From Elmis aenea (taxonomy: Eukaryota; Arthropoda; Insecta; Coleoptera; Elmidae): a stretch of 64,000 bases of DNA. Location: positions 70,766,108-70,830,107 of the forward strand of contig OX393577.1 in NCBI GenBank assembly GCA_947652605.1, in the 5' to 3' direction. The translations under genes were made by a program, and so were the position numbers. The notes below the pieces were generated by a model that saw only the letters and a list, made by a program, of their open reading frames with translations, had not been told where the DNA came from and searched no databases. Positions 13,419 to 26,400 of the stretch are shown one piece after another (position 1 is the first letter of the stretch; the number at the start of each line of letters is the position of its first letter).

Positions 13419-14757
13419 CCATGAAGTGTTCAACTAAATTTATAAATATCCAACAGTCCACGTAAACAAATGTATAATTGCTTAAGCAATAATTGAGAGA
13501 TGAACTATAAACATATTACATCTTAAATAAAATATATTTGTAAATAAAATTCATTAGTAACAGTGTAGAACTCGCAAGCATTTAATTTATTAACTAAATA
13601 ATTTGATTTCAGAGCTGTTGTTAAACAAATTATTTGAATCAATTTGTTGTTAAAAGATCTTTTATATTTTAAATAATTGATGTGTTAGTTTAATTATTTT
13701 TTACTATGTAACTGTAATTTTATAGTTTCATTACAAATAAAAATGGCACTGATGATAAGGCATAAAATACATCTCAAATTGATAATTACCATCGATATTT
13801 TAAACATGCGAGAAGAAGCACATAGTGATAGACATAATAAATGATAAGAATGGCTAATCGATAATTTAAACAAATAATACTGATTGTAAATTACACAAAA
13901 TCCTGTTTGTGTGGAGTTTCTGCTGATTAACAGTTTTTTTTTATTTATAGCAATAGAAAATCTGTGAAATATTCAAACTATAAAAAATTTTATTAAGAAA
14001 AATCTATGCTAGTTACTAGACTATCATTTATTCGCCGACAGACAATTTTCAGGAAAATTTTCAACAAAATATTCTACTGACAATAATTTTTAAACTGGTA
14101 TAGATTATTTTTCAGGAACGATTCTTTTTAAAAATAAGATGTGAGAATTTAACAATTAAGCCTTTACAAGATTTCCCTGCTATTACTTTTATTTAACGTT
14201 TATATCCACAAATTATTTCTTAAGTATTAAAAATATTGACTAAAATTTACAATAAATATCACCTATACGTACGTACCTAAACTAAAAGTTATGCTTCAAC
14301 TTTGATCTGTTAATCTGTCTGTAAGTAATATTAAAAAAACTAGGCCTATGTTTTCCTTGTTTCATTAATTCTTCTTCTGTATTTTACTGTCATACAATAT
14401 TGTCGCGTATTTACATTTTTTTTTTCTAGATCTATCAATGTTTTCTGTATTTTAAAGCTTTTCAAAATAAAATAGTCAATAAAAAGGTTATAAATATAGA
14501 ACGAACACTTGTAAGCACTTTTGCTGCAGTATTTTGCCTATCCACATCTTGTGTTTTTATTTGAGAAACGTACACACAAATGTTGTTAATTAAAAGTAAT
14601 TTTTTGAAGAAATTATGCATTGATAATTGATTTATTTCTTCTGCGTCGTAAGCAATCAGTGGTGATCTTCTAAAGGGATGATTTTATGTAAAATGCGGCA
14701 ACTTTTTTAAATTTTAATGTTGACTAAGGTTTCAATGAAGTGCTTAAAAGACAGTAG

Positions 14758-14945
14758 TGAACTTGTCCCTGGAGGAAGGCAATGTTAGGTTCGATGTCCT
14801 TGGCCTATTTCAATCGAAGATACAAAGTAGGACAGTTTCAGCAACCCTGCTGCAGCAGGTGGTGACGGTACGGGACCTCTATTGATCGCTACGGTAGCCC
14901 GGAATTTACGCTGCATACTCTCATTCATGCCTCGTTAAACATCCA
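14758..14945. other. Isolated GC-richer patch of unknown role
   Basis: Roughly 190 bases have clearly higher GC than anything within several kb. They contain the 14-bp palindrome CCTGCTGCAGCAGG (14,846-14,859). The minus strand carries a 47-codon frame starting ATGAATGAGAGTATGCAGC that is not recognisably related to any protein. It could be a non-coding RNA exon, a conserved regulatory element or the relic of an insertion. Confidence 0.3.
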
Positions 14946-15767
14946 TATAAATAATTTCTTTTTAATTGTGTTTAGTAGCATCGCCTCTAATAGGCGACTG
15001 TTAGCAAATGGGAGCTTTTAACAAATTAAAAATTCTCAAAAATCGTGTCTTTGATAAGATTATCGGAGATTTAAAACCATTTTAAGTAATGAAACACTAA
15101 ACTAATGATTAGTGAGGTCTTAACATTTAATCCAAAGGATTTAAAGGCAATACAAACAAATAAACCGGTCAAAAATTAATAGATACCAGTTCAGTTAAAA
15201 CAAAAAGCACTAATTTCACTTCAACTTTTACATGTTTAAGTGATTTTTTACTTTATTTATTTGTACTACACCATTCCCTTTGTGTCGTAATTCGTTTAAA
15301 TTGTTTAACTCGGAGTATATTTAACATTATCGCTGCATTTTAGCAGCTTCATGTTAGTGCTTTTGAATTTATTGGAAAATTAGGAATTTAAAAGACACCT
15401 GAGACCAATATATTTTCGTAATCTAATACTGAACTCTCTAACTAAGGCTATAACTTTTGCAGAACAGAGCTTTTTGTTAAATACCCGGGTTGTACAGAAT
15501 TTACGTTATCAAAATGTCTTTGTATCCGAATTCACATAATGATTTAGTGCTGTGCCTAGATGTAAATTGATAATAAAACAGAAATTAAGATGAATTTGTG
15601 TGAAATTAAGACTTTGCTGTATAAAAATCAATGTTTATAAAAACTGACGCTTAAAAATTATTCAGTGCTAAAACTAAAAGTATTTTTCTTCTTAACATTC
15701 AAGTGTCGTTGGACGCCTGTACCATAGTCAACCTTATATACTGTAAGCTGCTTCTAGAGACGAAAAT

Positions 15768-16018
15768 GTTATATCTTCCTACACACGTTATTTGTACACA
15801 AAATAACAATTGTCAACCCTCAGATCAATCAAATTATGAACAAAATATTTTCATAAAAAATGAAAAAAGTGTAAAGGCTGTAGTCTGCACAGCAAAAAAT
15901 CGAAATTGTTTTACAACAAAGCAATTGGCTCAACAGTTATCTACCCTCAGATACCTAGTTCAAATTATGATTAGCAAATTTTCATGAAAAATTGAAGAAG
16001 TGCAAAAATTATAGTCTG
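15768..16018. mobile_element. Degenerate MITE, family B copy 2 (rearranged)
   Basis: The block CTACACACGTTATTTGTACA, then CAACCCTCAGATCAATCAAA and TTTTCATAAAAAATGAAAA, is followed by a partial second copy (CTACCCTCAGATACCTAGTT, TTTTCATGAAAAATTGAAG) that ends AGTGCAAAAATTATAGTCTG, matching the terminal repeat of the other copies. It looks like two overlapping or tandemly inserted degenerate copies. Confidence 0.5.
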
Positions 16019-17139
16019 CTCTATTTATGCGAAAAAGCCGAAATTCTTTAAACTAAAGCAAGCGCCCTAAAACTAATTAGAGACTTTTTAACACACGAAA
16101 TTTCAATAATCAGAACTGTGTACCATAATATAAAAGTTTAAGTTAATATAGCAACAACAAAAATCTATTTTGATCGACTTTTTTGTGGAAGTACGAATTA
16201 TCTATTAGTCTTTTCACATACACGTCATAACTTACTAGATTCGCTGAGCATTTTAATAATGAGCAATCAGATAAAAGCAGGGCAACTTCTAAAAATTGCA
16301 AAAGTTATTTGATTACCGTTATTGGCAAGTTTGCCGTAGACAACTGTAATTTACGATGTCGTTAATATGTCTGCAAGTCTGTGTGTCTAGATTAAACACC
16401 TCCAAGACGTTATAGGGTAACTATTAATTAGACCGCTAGATTGTAGTTGGGAAACTTTGGTGACCGCGTGAATTAGTGTTTTGCATATTTTATTGAGGTA
16501 TGATTAATTGCATGAAGTTTGTTTGAATATTATTGTTGGGAAGCTTAAAGATACTTTACTATACCCATTAGAGACCTGTTAAAAGAAAAATGTTTTACAT
16601 AATTTCAACGAACATATTAATATGTTAAAATAAAAACGTAACATTATGTGAATGGTTTATTCAAACGCCCTTTGGTTCAGTTTTATCAGCTTAATACAGT
16701 TTAGGTTCAATAAAATTTGCAACTTTTTGGTTTTTATTTCGGCAAAACCAAAACCTAATACGATACGAGTTAAGAATTTTCGACTCATTGATCTTTGTCT
16801 CTCTAGTGTTTATAAAAACATAATTTATCAAGCATCGATGTAAATTTTGCCAATACATATTTATGAAGCTGTTTAAAATGATCCACTTTTACTTAGAAAA
16901 TCACCTACAATTATTGAAAATTGGTGGGTCAGATACGACAACACTATATTTTATTTTACACTTTTTTGTTTGGTTTTTTGGGTAAAATTTTACCTGTCAA
17001 GTCCTGTATAGCAGAACTACTTTTACAAATTTTTGTGTCGCAGTTTGGACCACGCAAAGTTATTTTAATTGCCCTTTTCGTGGTTTACTATAGAGCAGTT
17101 TATTCCAAGTACATAATAATAAATGATACATCGTTTATA

Positions 17140-17199
17140 AAAATGCGAGACCAGTTTCGAAACTGACGAAGACTAGAGGGTCTCGAAACTAGCATTTCT
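17140..17199. mobile_element. Short inverted-repeat element, family A
   Basis: The sequence AAATGCGAGACCAGTTTCGA and the downstream TCTCGAAACTAGCATTT form an imperfect inverted repeat around a short centre. The CCAGTTTCGA/TCTCGAAACT core recurs at the ends of the larger element at 31,687-31,823. Confidence 0.45.
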
Positions 17200-17429
17200 A
17201 CAAAGGATTTATCAAAATTTATTTAACCATAAGTTCTAAAATGTTTCGATTCATTATTCATTATGATATTATGAATCTTTACTTGCTGCTATTCAGCAAG
17301 ATGAAAGAGATCCAAAAAAATAAAATAAGACGACGCATCTCAATGAGTTTGGGATGCATGTGCACCAAGTCACGTGACATACGCCGGTACTCCAATATCC
17401 ACGTGCAAGATGCAGCTGCAGTACGCACA

Positions 17430-20400
17430 ATGCACTGGGTTATGATAGCTGTTGTCCTGGTGCACGCGAGTGTTGCCCGTCGGTATCACACGCACCCTCA
17501 CAAGTTTAATTCGACGTCACCCGTACCAACCCTCGGACAATTAGATAGGATAGTGGTGGTTGACTCTAACACAGGAATTCATTATAATCCCTACAGCAAA
17601 CACCACCCAGGGTAAGCTTTTAACTATTGTTCCACCAAGCAAAAACAATATCCCATATACTTTTCAAAATTTTAAATTTTCATTCAAAACACAACACCCT
17701 GTAAATATGTATATAATTGAACTGTTTAAGTGTTTCATTATAAATATAACTTAAAATAAAAACTTAACTTACATTTAATAAGAACATTATAGAACAACGT
17801 AAATACACGAAAATCTGGTAACTACAAATATTATTCAAAAAATCACCTATCTTTTTCCTAGGTATAATCCTTTCTTAAATTTATTGATCCATAACATAAA
17901 TTTACAGCTTTACACTTACGTTGGACTAAATTGCAGGAAATTGGTGCTTTAAATGTCTGCTCCTGTGCACTTACTATGTAACTTTATAGCCTGAATTTTC
18001 GCATTAATGTGGACAAAATAAGTTACCAGAAATTTGCGAAACCAGATAAAATCTAACTTAGCATAACTATGTATGTTAACCAGGTAGAATTTTTGCGATA
18101 TGTTTTTGACGCAGCTGAAGTACAAGAATTTGTATCTTCTACAAGAGGCAGTCATAGCTGATTTTTTTATTTTATTTGTGCAGTAAATAATTTAATGTTG
18201 TGCAGATCGAAGATGTGGCAACTTCAGTTATAAGTCAACATTTGTATAAGAATTTGGCAAATTCTACCTAAATTGTTACAAAGTACTTAAGCAAAACAAA
18301 CAACAGCCAAAAGGTTTGTTTTAATGTAGAAGTTAAGTCGTTAACGCAACTGTATTAGCTTGTAATGGCATAAAACCAAATTAGACCGAGGTTTTTATAT
18401 AAAATACGAGTATGCTTTTAAAAGTTTAGCGAGTTAAAGTCGACTTTTGATTGTGTTAACTGAGTTGAATAAAATGTTAAAAGTGCCCTGATTTTTATTT
18501 GCTTTTAAAACTCTTTTTTAATAGTAATCAAGGAAGAATTAACTCAAATCTAACTTGTAAACGAATGGAAATGTATTTAGGTACAAGTGAATAATTAATT
18601 AAATGTTAATTTTCCTACAAACAAATTTGCAACCAGTTTTAAAAGCCATGCATGTCGTTTTTTGTCTTGTCGAAAAAGCATCAGTAAACTAATTAAGGTC
18701 GACAGAAGCTACGACAACAAACCCGACAAAAAATACGTATTTTGAGACGTTCACAAACCTACACCACACAATGTGTGATCTAAAAATCGCCACACTATTT
18801 TATTAAGAGGTCGATGTGTGTTGTTTGTTGAGGGAGGAGCCACTAATAACAATTTATGGTAATCCTTGCACTAAATTTTAACAAGCTTAAACGATAAAGT
18901 AAATTATGCAGATTTTTGCGTCTACGACAAGTCAAGAAACTTGAAATTTACGACACCATAAATATGCAACAAAATAATCAAAAATAACTTTATAGTGAAA
19001 TATAGTTGTCGAGATTGTACCGAGTCGAATTATGACGGCGCTGAAAAGAAATAAGGAGTTGAAAGCTACGAAAAAAGGCTACCTAATTGCATGTTATGTC
19101 TTGTGGTTTATTACACATAAAAGTTCAAAACTGTATGGAGTTAATACCAGTTTTTGTAAGTTTACACAGAACTTTTAACCAGGGGGAGTAACTGCATATT
19201 TATAATTGTGCGATTCTGCCTGAGGCTAAACGTTAAACTTTTTTTTTAATGAAAATGGTCTACATGCCTTAAATATTTAAAACTCCTAACTGATAATTCT
19301 TCAAGGTTTTTCGACTTAGATGCCTCAAAAACACTCATATATTTATACAATAATTAAGGCTAGTTTTTGCTTTGAAATTACATTACAAATTTATTTAGAT
19401 TGTAGCTTAAAATTTTACCGAACCAATGTTGGATTCGTTAAATTCATGACTCAATAAACAATATATTTACTGTCTGCAATAAAATTTTATGCAGTTTTTG
19501 CTTATTTTTACAATACTCTCGGCTTATTGTTTGTAAATTCTCGTGGTAAAATGCCAGGTGTTGTTCGACTAGAATTATTTATTGCTGCTGTATTCGTTTT
19601 GCATTTTACTGTGGTTGAACGTTACTTCTGAAGTCTATATGTTCCACCCACTCTAAGCTGTTACATTTAAGGTTTTAAATTATTTTTTTGTGAAAACAAG
19701 TTCCGTGCACTAGAAAAAGATACAAATTGTGTGCATAAATTGATGGACAATTTTAACGTTAACTTGTTCTCCTAATGGCCAACTTTCCTTCGGTCAACAT
19801 TTTTGTACAAGGATTGTTAAGCGAGGAGTAAAATTGTTTATTAATTTATACACACTGTAGCCTTTAAATTTTATGACAAAATTTCGTGTATTGATTTGGA
19901 GATGAGCAACAATTTTTTAAGACGAGCTGATACTTCAGTTTAAGAAATATTACATTAGTGCAGCATTCTATTTCTCTTGTTAATTTTCGTTGTATGCTGT
20001 GAGTTGTGCCATTCGAGGTGTATAAAAATAAGTAAAAGTTTATTGATTTATTGCGCTATTCTCAGAAATATTTTCATATAATTGTACGTATAAATTTACA
20101 CGAAGCTTAGCGTGCTATATAAGAAAGTCTACACCCTTTATTTATGGGCTAAAAATATCGCATTACGCACTTACAAAAGCTTTGTGATTATATATTTAAC
20201 AACTATTTACCAATACAACAAACATTGTGTCGATGCAGGTTATACCTTTCGAAAGCTAAAATATTGTAAGTTTTAATCATGTATTGTCTCATATAATAGG
20301 TATACGCATGATTTAAAGTTTTAAAGTATGATAAGAGGACACCATCTTAAGTAAAACAATATTTAATTGCAGGAAAAAAATTTAAATATCTCTCATGCAT

Positions 20401-23400
20401 TACCCAATCTTTAATTAATCGTGTACCTTTTTTTACTACTACTACTACTACTACTACTAAATTTACAGTTGTCTTAACATTGGTTAAAAAGTTAACACAC
20501 TAAATTAACAGCGGCGCTACAATGCTTGCGGTATGTCATCAACAATAACACTGATGTGATATATACAAGTTCATTAATACCAATTAGATTATATTGAAGT
20601 ATGAGAAATATCATGTTTAGCATGCAGTTGAGTCACTATACAAGTCCGGCAAAATAATTGATAAATGATCATAAAGGTTAAGTTGCTTTTAAATAAATCG
20701 AGCTTTATGGTGTAACAAACTTTGTGTCATCATAACTCCACATTTTTGTCATAGTAATTTTGCTTAAGCAGTGTTAATAGCATATTTAATTATGGGATTT
20801 GTCTTGCAAACATTTTAATTGATTATTGCTGAATCTGAATCTATATCTTTGCACTTTTTTAAGGAAAATCGATTTTGTTTTATCCAAGCAACTGATTTAA
20901 AACTTCATACACATCTTATTCACAGCATAAAAAATGATTATTAGCTCTCAAATCATTTAAATTTAAAAATGTTCATGATAAATAGAAAAAGTGCAAAGAC
21001 TATAATCACAACATTGCAAGCTTGGAAAACGCATATTTCCATGTGTGTCATATGTCGAATTCGTGAAAGGTCGCTGGGTAAATCGGCGTAATCAACCAAA
21101 CATTTTGAAACTTGATTGCCTGAAGTTAAATGAAATCAGACTTGTGTGCCACAGCCACGCTCTAATAATAATTATTTTTCAATGAAGTGGTAATATATAA
21201 TTAATTGTTCATTTGAAATGCTTTCTTGTTATTGAATTTTGCAGCAGATTAACCATTTATTATAATCTTTTTTACCATTGATGTGGCAAAATAAATTTTG
21301 TTGTTGCTTGCAGCGATTTTAAATGTATGCGCACTTTCGAGTGTTGGAATATGACAAGAGAACAAAATTACTATGCAGATAATAAATATAATGCCGCCAG
21401 CAAAGACCTGCATACACTTTTTAATTAATGTTGCATACAAGGTGCATATTACAAAAATGCGCAGATTATTGCGCTGTTTTTTAATTGTATAACATAGCAG
21501 CGAAATAAATAATAATTACACTAAATTACTAGTAGATTTAAGTCAATTATTTAATCAAAAAAAGACTGCACTGATACAGGAAATCATTCTCACAATTGCA
21601 GACGTAATTTCGCAACTTCCTAATATTTTATAAATTTTTAAAACTAATATTTTACACGACACTTTCTTTGTGAAGACATTTATTACTAAAAACATTAAAT
21701 TAATCTAAAATCAAATAATTATGTCGACATTTTCATTTCCTCTCACAATGTCAGCGTTCCTACATAGTAAACATGTTAGTGTGCCGAGGCTCCACGCTGG
21801 CTGTGAACGCTTTAAGATATTAAAATCAATAAAGTATTTTGTGTTGTCATAAAGAATATTGTTTATAACACCAGCTATAATATTTTTGAGAAAACCGTTG
21901 TATATTTAGTCAAATTGATTTTGTGTCACAGGGAACTTTTGCAAACATTGTGTGCCATAAAACGTAGAAAATTACAACTCAATTTAATTTTAACCACAAC
22001 TACCGAAGAAATTTTAAGTTTGTGTGTTACTGTAGGCAATCATTTTCCTAAATTGATTAATTAAGTTTGGAAGTATTTTATATCAATTGTAATACGATCG
22101 AGTTCAATTTTAACTTAAAGAAGTTCTCTTGGAAGTAAATAACGAAATTTGTGACTGTCCTACACACACAAATTAACTAACTAATTAACGTTAATAGTTT
22201 TAGTTGTGATTATTTTCGTGCAGTGTTAAGAATAGGCGAGCCAACCGAAGTCAAGTCACGCATTTACCTAGTATATGCTAGCACGAAGACTTTTTCTTTT
22301 CAAGCTTGGCTGAGCTCCAGACTAAAATATTTAAGCTGAAATTTCAGTGTACATCGATATTCTATAATCTTGGCAAACAGTTTCAACAATAATTTGCGTT
22401 TACTTTTGTTTGTCCATTTTCTGAGAGTAGAGGAAAATTGATTGTGGTTTTAAGGTCTACCATTAGGCTTTTAATGTACTTTTTTGTCTTGCTCTCACGA
22501 GCTAAATTGCGTGTAACGTGGTTCATGTATGTCCCACAAAGACTCAATTTAAAAATCTGGTCAGTTCATCTAAAAACTAAAAATTGTAAGCATTCATTAA
22601 TTGATTCTGCTGATAAAATATGACTTTATAATCAAATATTTTACGAGCAGCAATAAAAACTGTTCTATTAGATAATAAAATAAAACATGATTCAGACAAC
22701 AAGATATCTTAGTAATAAATAATCTTAAACCAATTTAGGGAATTGTCCTCGTTTGATCTTTCGACTATAAATTTAAGGATAGTTAATTTTTCCAGTTTGT
22801 TACACAATAATTTACTTTGCTTCGCTACTGAAACAAACTTTGTAAGTATACAAAAGAGAAGTCTATTTAATTGGATTGTAACAGATTTATTAGTATTTCT
22901 AGCCCATATATTGTGCAAAAAGCATTATTTTGTGACAATATTGAGAGTAAAGCAGCGTAGTTGGGTTTTATTTATGACTAAAAATGCAAAATTTTGCACC
23001 TATGTACAAACACTGTGCTATAAATAATGAGGTGATTGTTATTCACCATGGAGCTTGAATACTTGACTTTTATTTTTAATAAAATTATGCTTCAAGTGCT
23101 ATAATGTGCATGCAGACAACAAGATTTAAAAAATGCCATAAAACATATCATTACCTGGATAACATCACCGCCCTAAACTTAAATTAAAATGTGTAACAGC
23201 TGTTGAATGTATCTTAAGCGAGTTTTAAATTTCGTGTAATTTGTATGGTGGAAATTATTAATTTTCTGTGTGTGCCTGTCACGAAAAATGTAAATTAAAA
23301 TTAAATACCATGACCTGTACGGTAAAAGGGAAAAAGAGTCAGTTGCTATAAAAAAAAATGCCTTCATATTTTTCCATGAAAAATCTCTTGTAAAAATGCC

Positions 23401-26400
23401 AGAGCAAAGAAAACTTGTACAAATAAAAAAAAACTATTTATAACAATACGACTGAAAACTGCTGTATTAGTACAAGAGATAGTATAAAAAAAGTAAGTGA
23501 TTTCTAATAAAACGTGTATATTAAACAAATTTAACTTCACAACAATAATTCGTTTGGCAATATGTATGTAGGTATATGTGAATAGAAATTATTGAATCAT
23601 ACTATAATCCCAATAATCACACACAGACTGTGATAACACGACAAATTATTTGTTTGACTGTGTACAGCAAACAGCAACTTACGAATATATTTCGCAAGAT
23701 TTTTTTTATCTCTCAGCTTGGTTCTTGCCGCTGGGAATACTTTGAAAAAGTTGCAAGTCGGTCAGAGGATATATGCAAACCTTCTGTTCCATTCTTCAAA
23801 AAAAAAGGAACTAGTTTTAAAAAAAAAACTGCCTCTTGAATTTAAATAACTTATAGATTAATCCATAATACAATCTTCTAAGTTTTGGCTACAAAAAGAA
23901 ACAGAGGATAGAGAATTTTTAAACTATAAATTGAAATAATAAACGATATATGTAGTCAGAGGCATCCCTATTATAATAATTTCATATTGAATTAAAGTTA
24001 CTTCTATTTTAAGTGTCGTTATTCATTGCATTATCTTTTGTGCTGTTTTGTTTTTCTTTGATGCCGAGGTATGTTGCAAATAAAGGTGTTATTGTTTGAA
24101 TAAATTAAACAAACTATAACGAAGTAATGGTAAACTTCTCCAGCGCAGATATCACAGAATATTTACAACTGTAAGTGACTGATTACATGGTACAACGAAC
24201 CAGAACAACAATTACTATTTGCGAACCCAACATCAATCATATTTTATAATTTGCTGTTTCGTGAAACTCCAAATTACTCCATTTCTTACCGTCAATTATC
24301 TGCAGCTTCGAAAGTACTGTTTTTGGGAGCTGTATATGCGAAGGGTTTTGTAGTAGCGATTTGCCTCAAATTTAAAAAATTTCATCCTCATTAAAATGTT
24401 GATAATTCTCAAGGATACACAGCCTGCCAATATAGATAAAGTCAAGTAATTAATATTTTATTACTTATAAAGTTTTGCTTATCTGTGCACATTAATTCTT
24501 AAAAGCATTACTTTTATAGAAAAGGATGTAGTATTTTTAAACAAGATTAATTTTTAAAAGCAACTGTAGTACAGAATGCAGATTTAAATACTTATTTAAG
24601 TCGTTTCTGGGGCAGTAATTTTATTTAAACGATTAAAGATTCAAAGAAGTCAAAAAAGCAAGTATTCAAGCAGATACCTACATAATTTTTTTACTTCAAT
24701 CAATTAAGCTAAACGAATTTCAAGCAATATGTTTACAAAACTAAAATGCTACTGTTTGCTCAATTTTGCACATTATAATAGCTAGGTATAATAGAACCAG
24801 CATCTCAATCCCAAACTGTCGTACAAGAACAATGATAAACTGCTTTGACTATAATAAATTACCATGGGTAAATCGTTTTAAATCCAGCAGGCGTATCAGT
24901 ATAAATAGCAGCACAATTTAGTAGCTACGAAGCAAAACCGGAATTCTTCGCATGTAAGATTTTGTCTTTACAAACCGCCTAATTTACCGCCCTGGTAATT
25001 AAATGCTGTTAAATTGCAGACCAGTGTCTTGAATTATCCGTTTGTGAAATTGTTCTTTTTGTTCGACTTCAAAACGATCCAATTTTGCATCCATCCATGT
25101 ACAATCTGAAGCTTGAAACGTCATTGAGTGGAATATTTATGGACCCTTAAATATAAGGAAATTGTTGTAATAAGCCCCAAAAATTATTTATGAGTAACGT
25201 TTTAAAATAAATCATAAATGGAAGATGTATAGCAGAAAATATACGATATAATTTGATCATGAAGAGCTGTTTTTATAAAGAAATGTTATCACAAATACTA
25301 TTATTTTTTAAGTATAACGATTATATCTATGCACAATTGACTCATCATTTCATTTTTAATTAACTGTGTTCCAAATGAATCTAATGCTTTGTAGAATTAA
25401 TAAACAACATTAATGCAGTGCACAACCACTACTCATTCGTTCAGAACCTATTAAAAATATTTGTATAGCTCTCCAAGGTTTAAAATTTGCAAGTGTATAC
25501 CCTTCGATTTTATTTTGTAAAAAAGTCAAAAATTGTACTATATGAGCCTAATTGTTTGTAGAAATGTTAAAGAACGTGCATTCAATGTATTACCACCACC
25601 AAATCGTTTAGAAACCAACTAAAAATATTTTGTTTTAGCTCTCAAAAGTTTTTTTTTAAATTTATTTATATATTTACCTCTAAAATTTTGCTATAGACGT
25701 AATTGTTTGTAGATTTGTTAAAGTACGTGTATGCAATGTATTTTCACCCCCGCACATTGTTCCGAAACCGATTAAAAATATTATTTAAGCTCTTCAAAGA
25801 TTTTTAAACATTTGCAAGTATTTTATTTTGTAAAAAAATCTAACATTGTGCTATAGGCCTAATTGTTTGTAGAAATGTTAAACAAGGTGTATGCAATGTA
25901 TTTCCACCACCACAATGTTCCGAATACGATTAAAAATATTTTTTTAAGTTCTTCAAAGTGTTTTAAAAATTTGCAATTGTATACCCTTCGATTTCGTAAA
26001 AAAATCAAAAAGTTTGCAATGGATATTGCTTTTAATAATGTTAACGAACAATATTCAAGTCTTCATAAATAATAAGATAAGTGATTCCTAGCTCTAGCTC
26101 AATTTGTTTACATGACAGTCGTTTTAAAGTAGTTTAATAATACTAGTTTATCTACAACTTTATGAAAGGTATTTCAAACACATTTATTATGAAAGCCATT
26201 GTCTGATGCCAGTAGCGCACAATATCTCTTCAAACAACATGTTCTGTTAGCAGGTAACACTCCCCCAACTTGCAACAAGCATCACGATGTAAGCCATCAC
26301 TGTCACTGTTACAACAGACTTCAACAGCACCTTCTAGACACAATCGCATATAATTACATTATTCAATACTCACGCGAAGATAAAATTAGAATACGTGAAA

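Larger units (their letters stand above)
13337..17429. other. Intergenic region between LRR gene and EGFL7-like gene
   Basis: Apart from the 3' UTR of the LRR gene, this AT-rich stretch holds no convincing gene. It includes an isolated GC-rich patch (about 14,758-14,945), a MITE family B region (about 15,768-16,018) and a small family A copy (17,140-17,199). The last few hundred bases contain the promoter and 5' UTR of the EGFL7-like gene. Confidence 0.6.

Noticed and set aside
14821..14910. tRNA or snRNA gene in the GC-rich patch
   Set aside because: I could not form a cloverleaf with A and B box consensus or find snRNA Sm-site arrangements.
17241..17429. Earlier in-frame Met codons for the EGFL7-like protein (from 17,241)
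   Set aside because: They would add 63 residues and bury the signal peptide that begins at 17,430.
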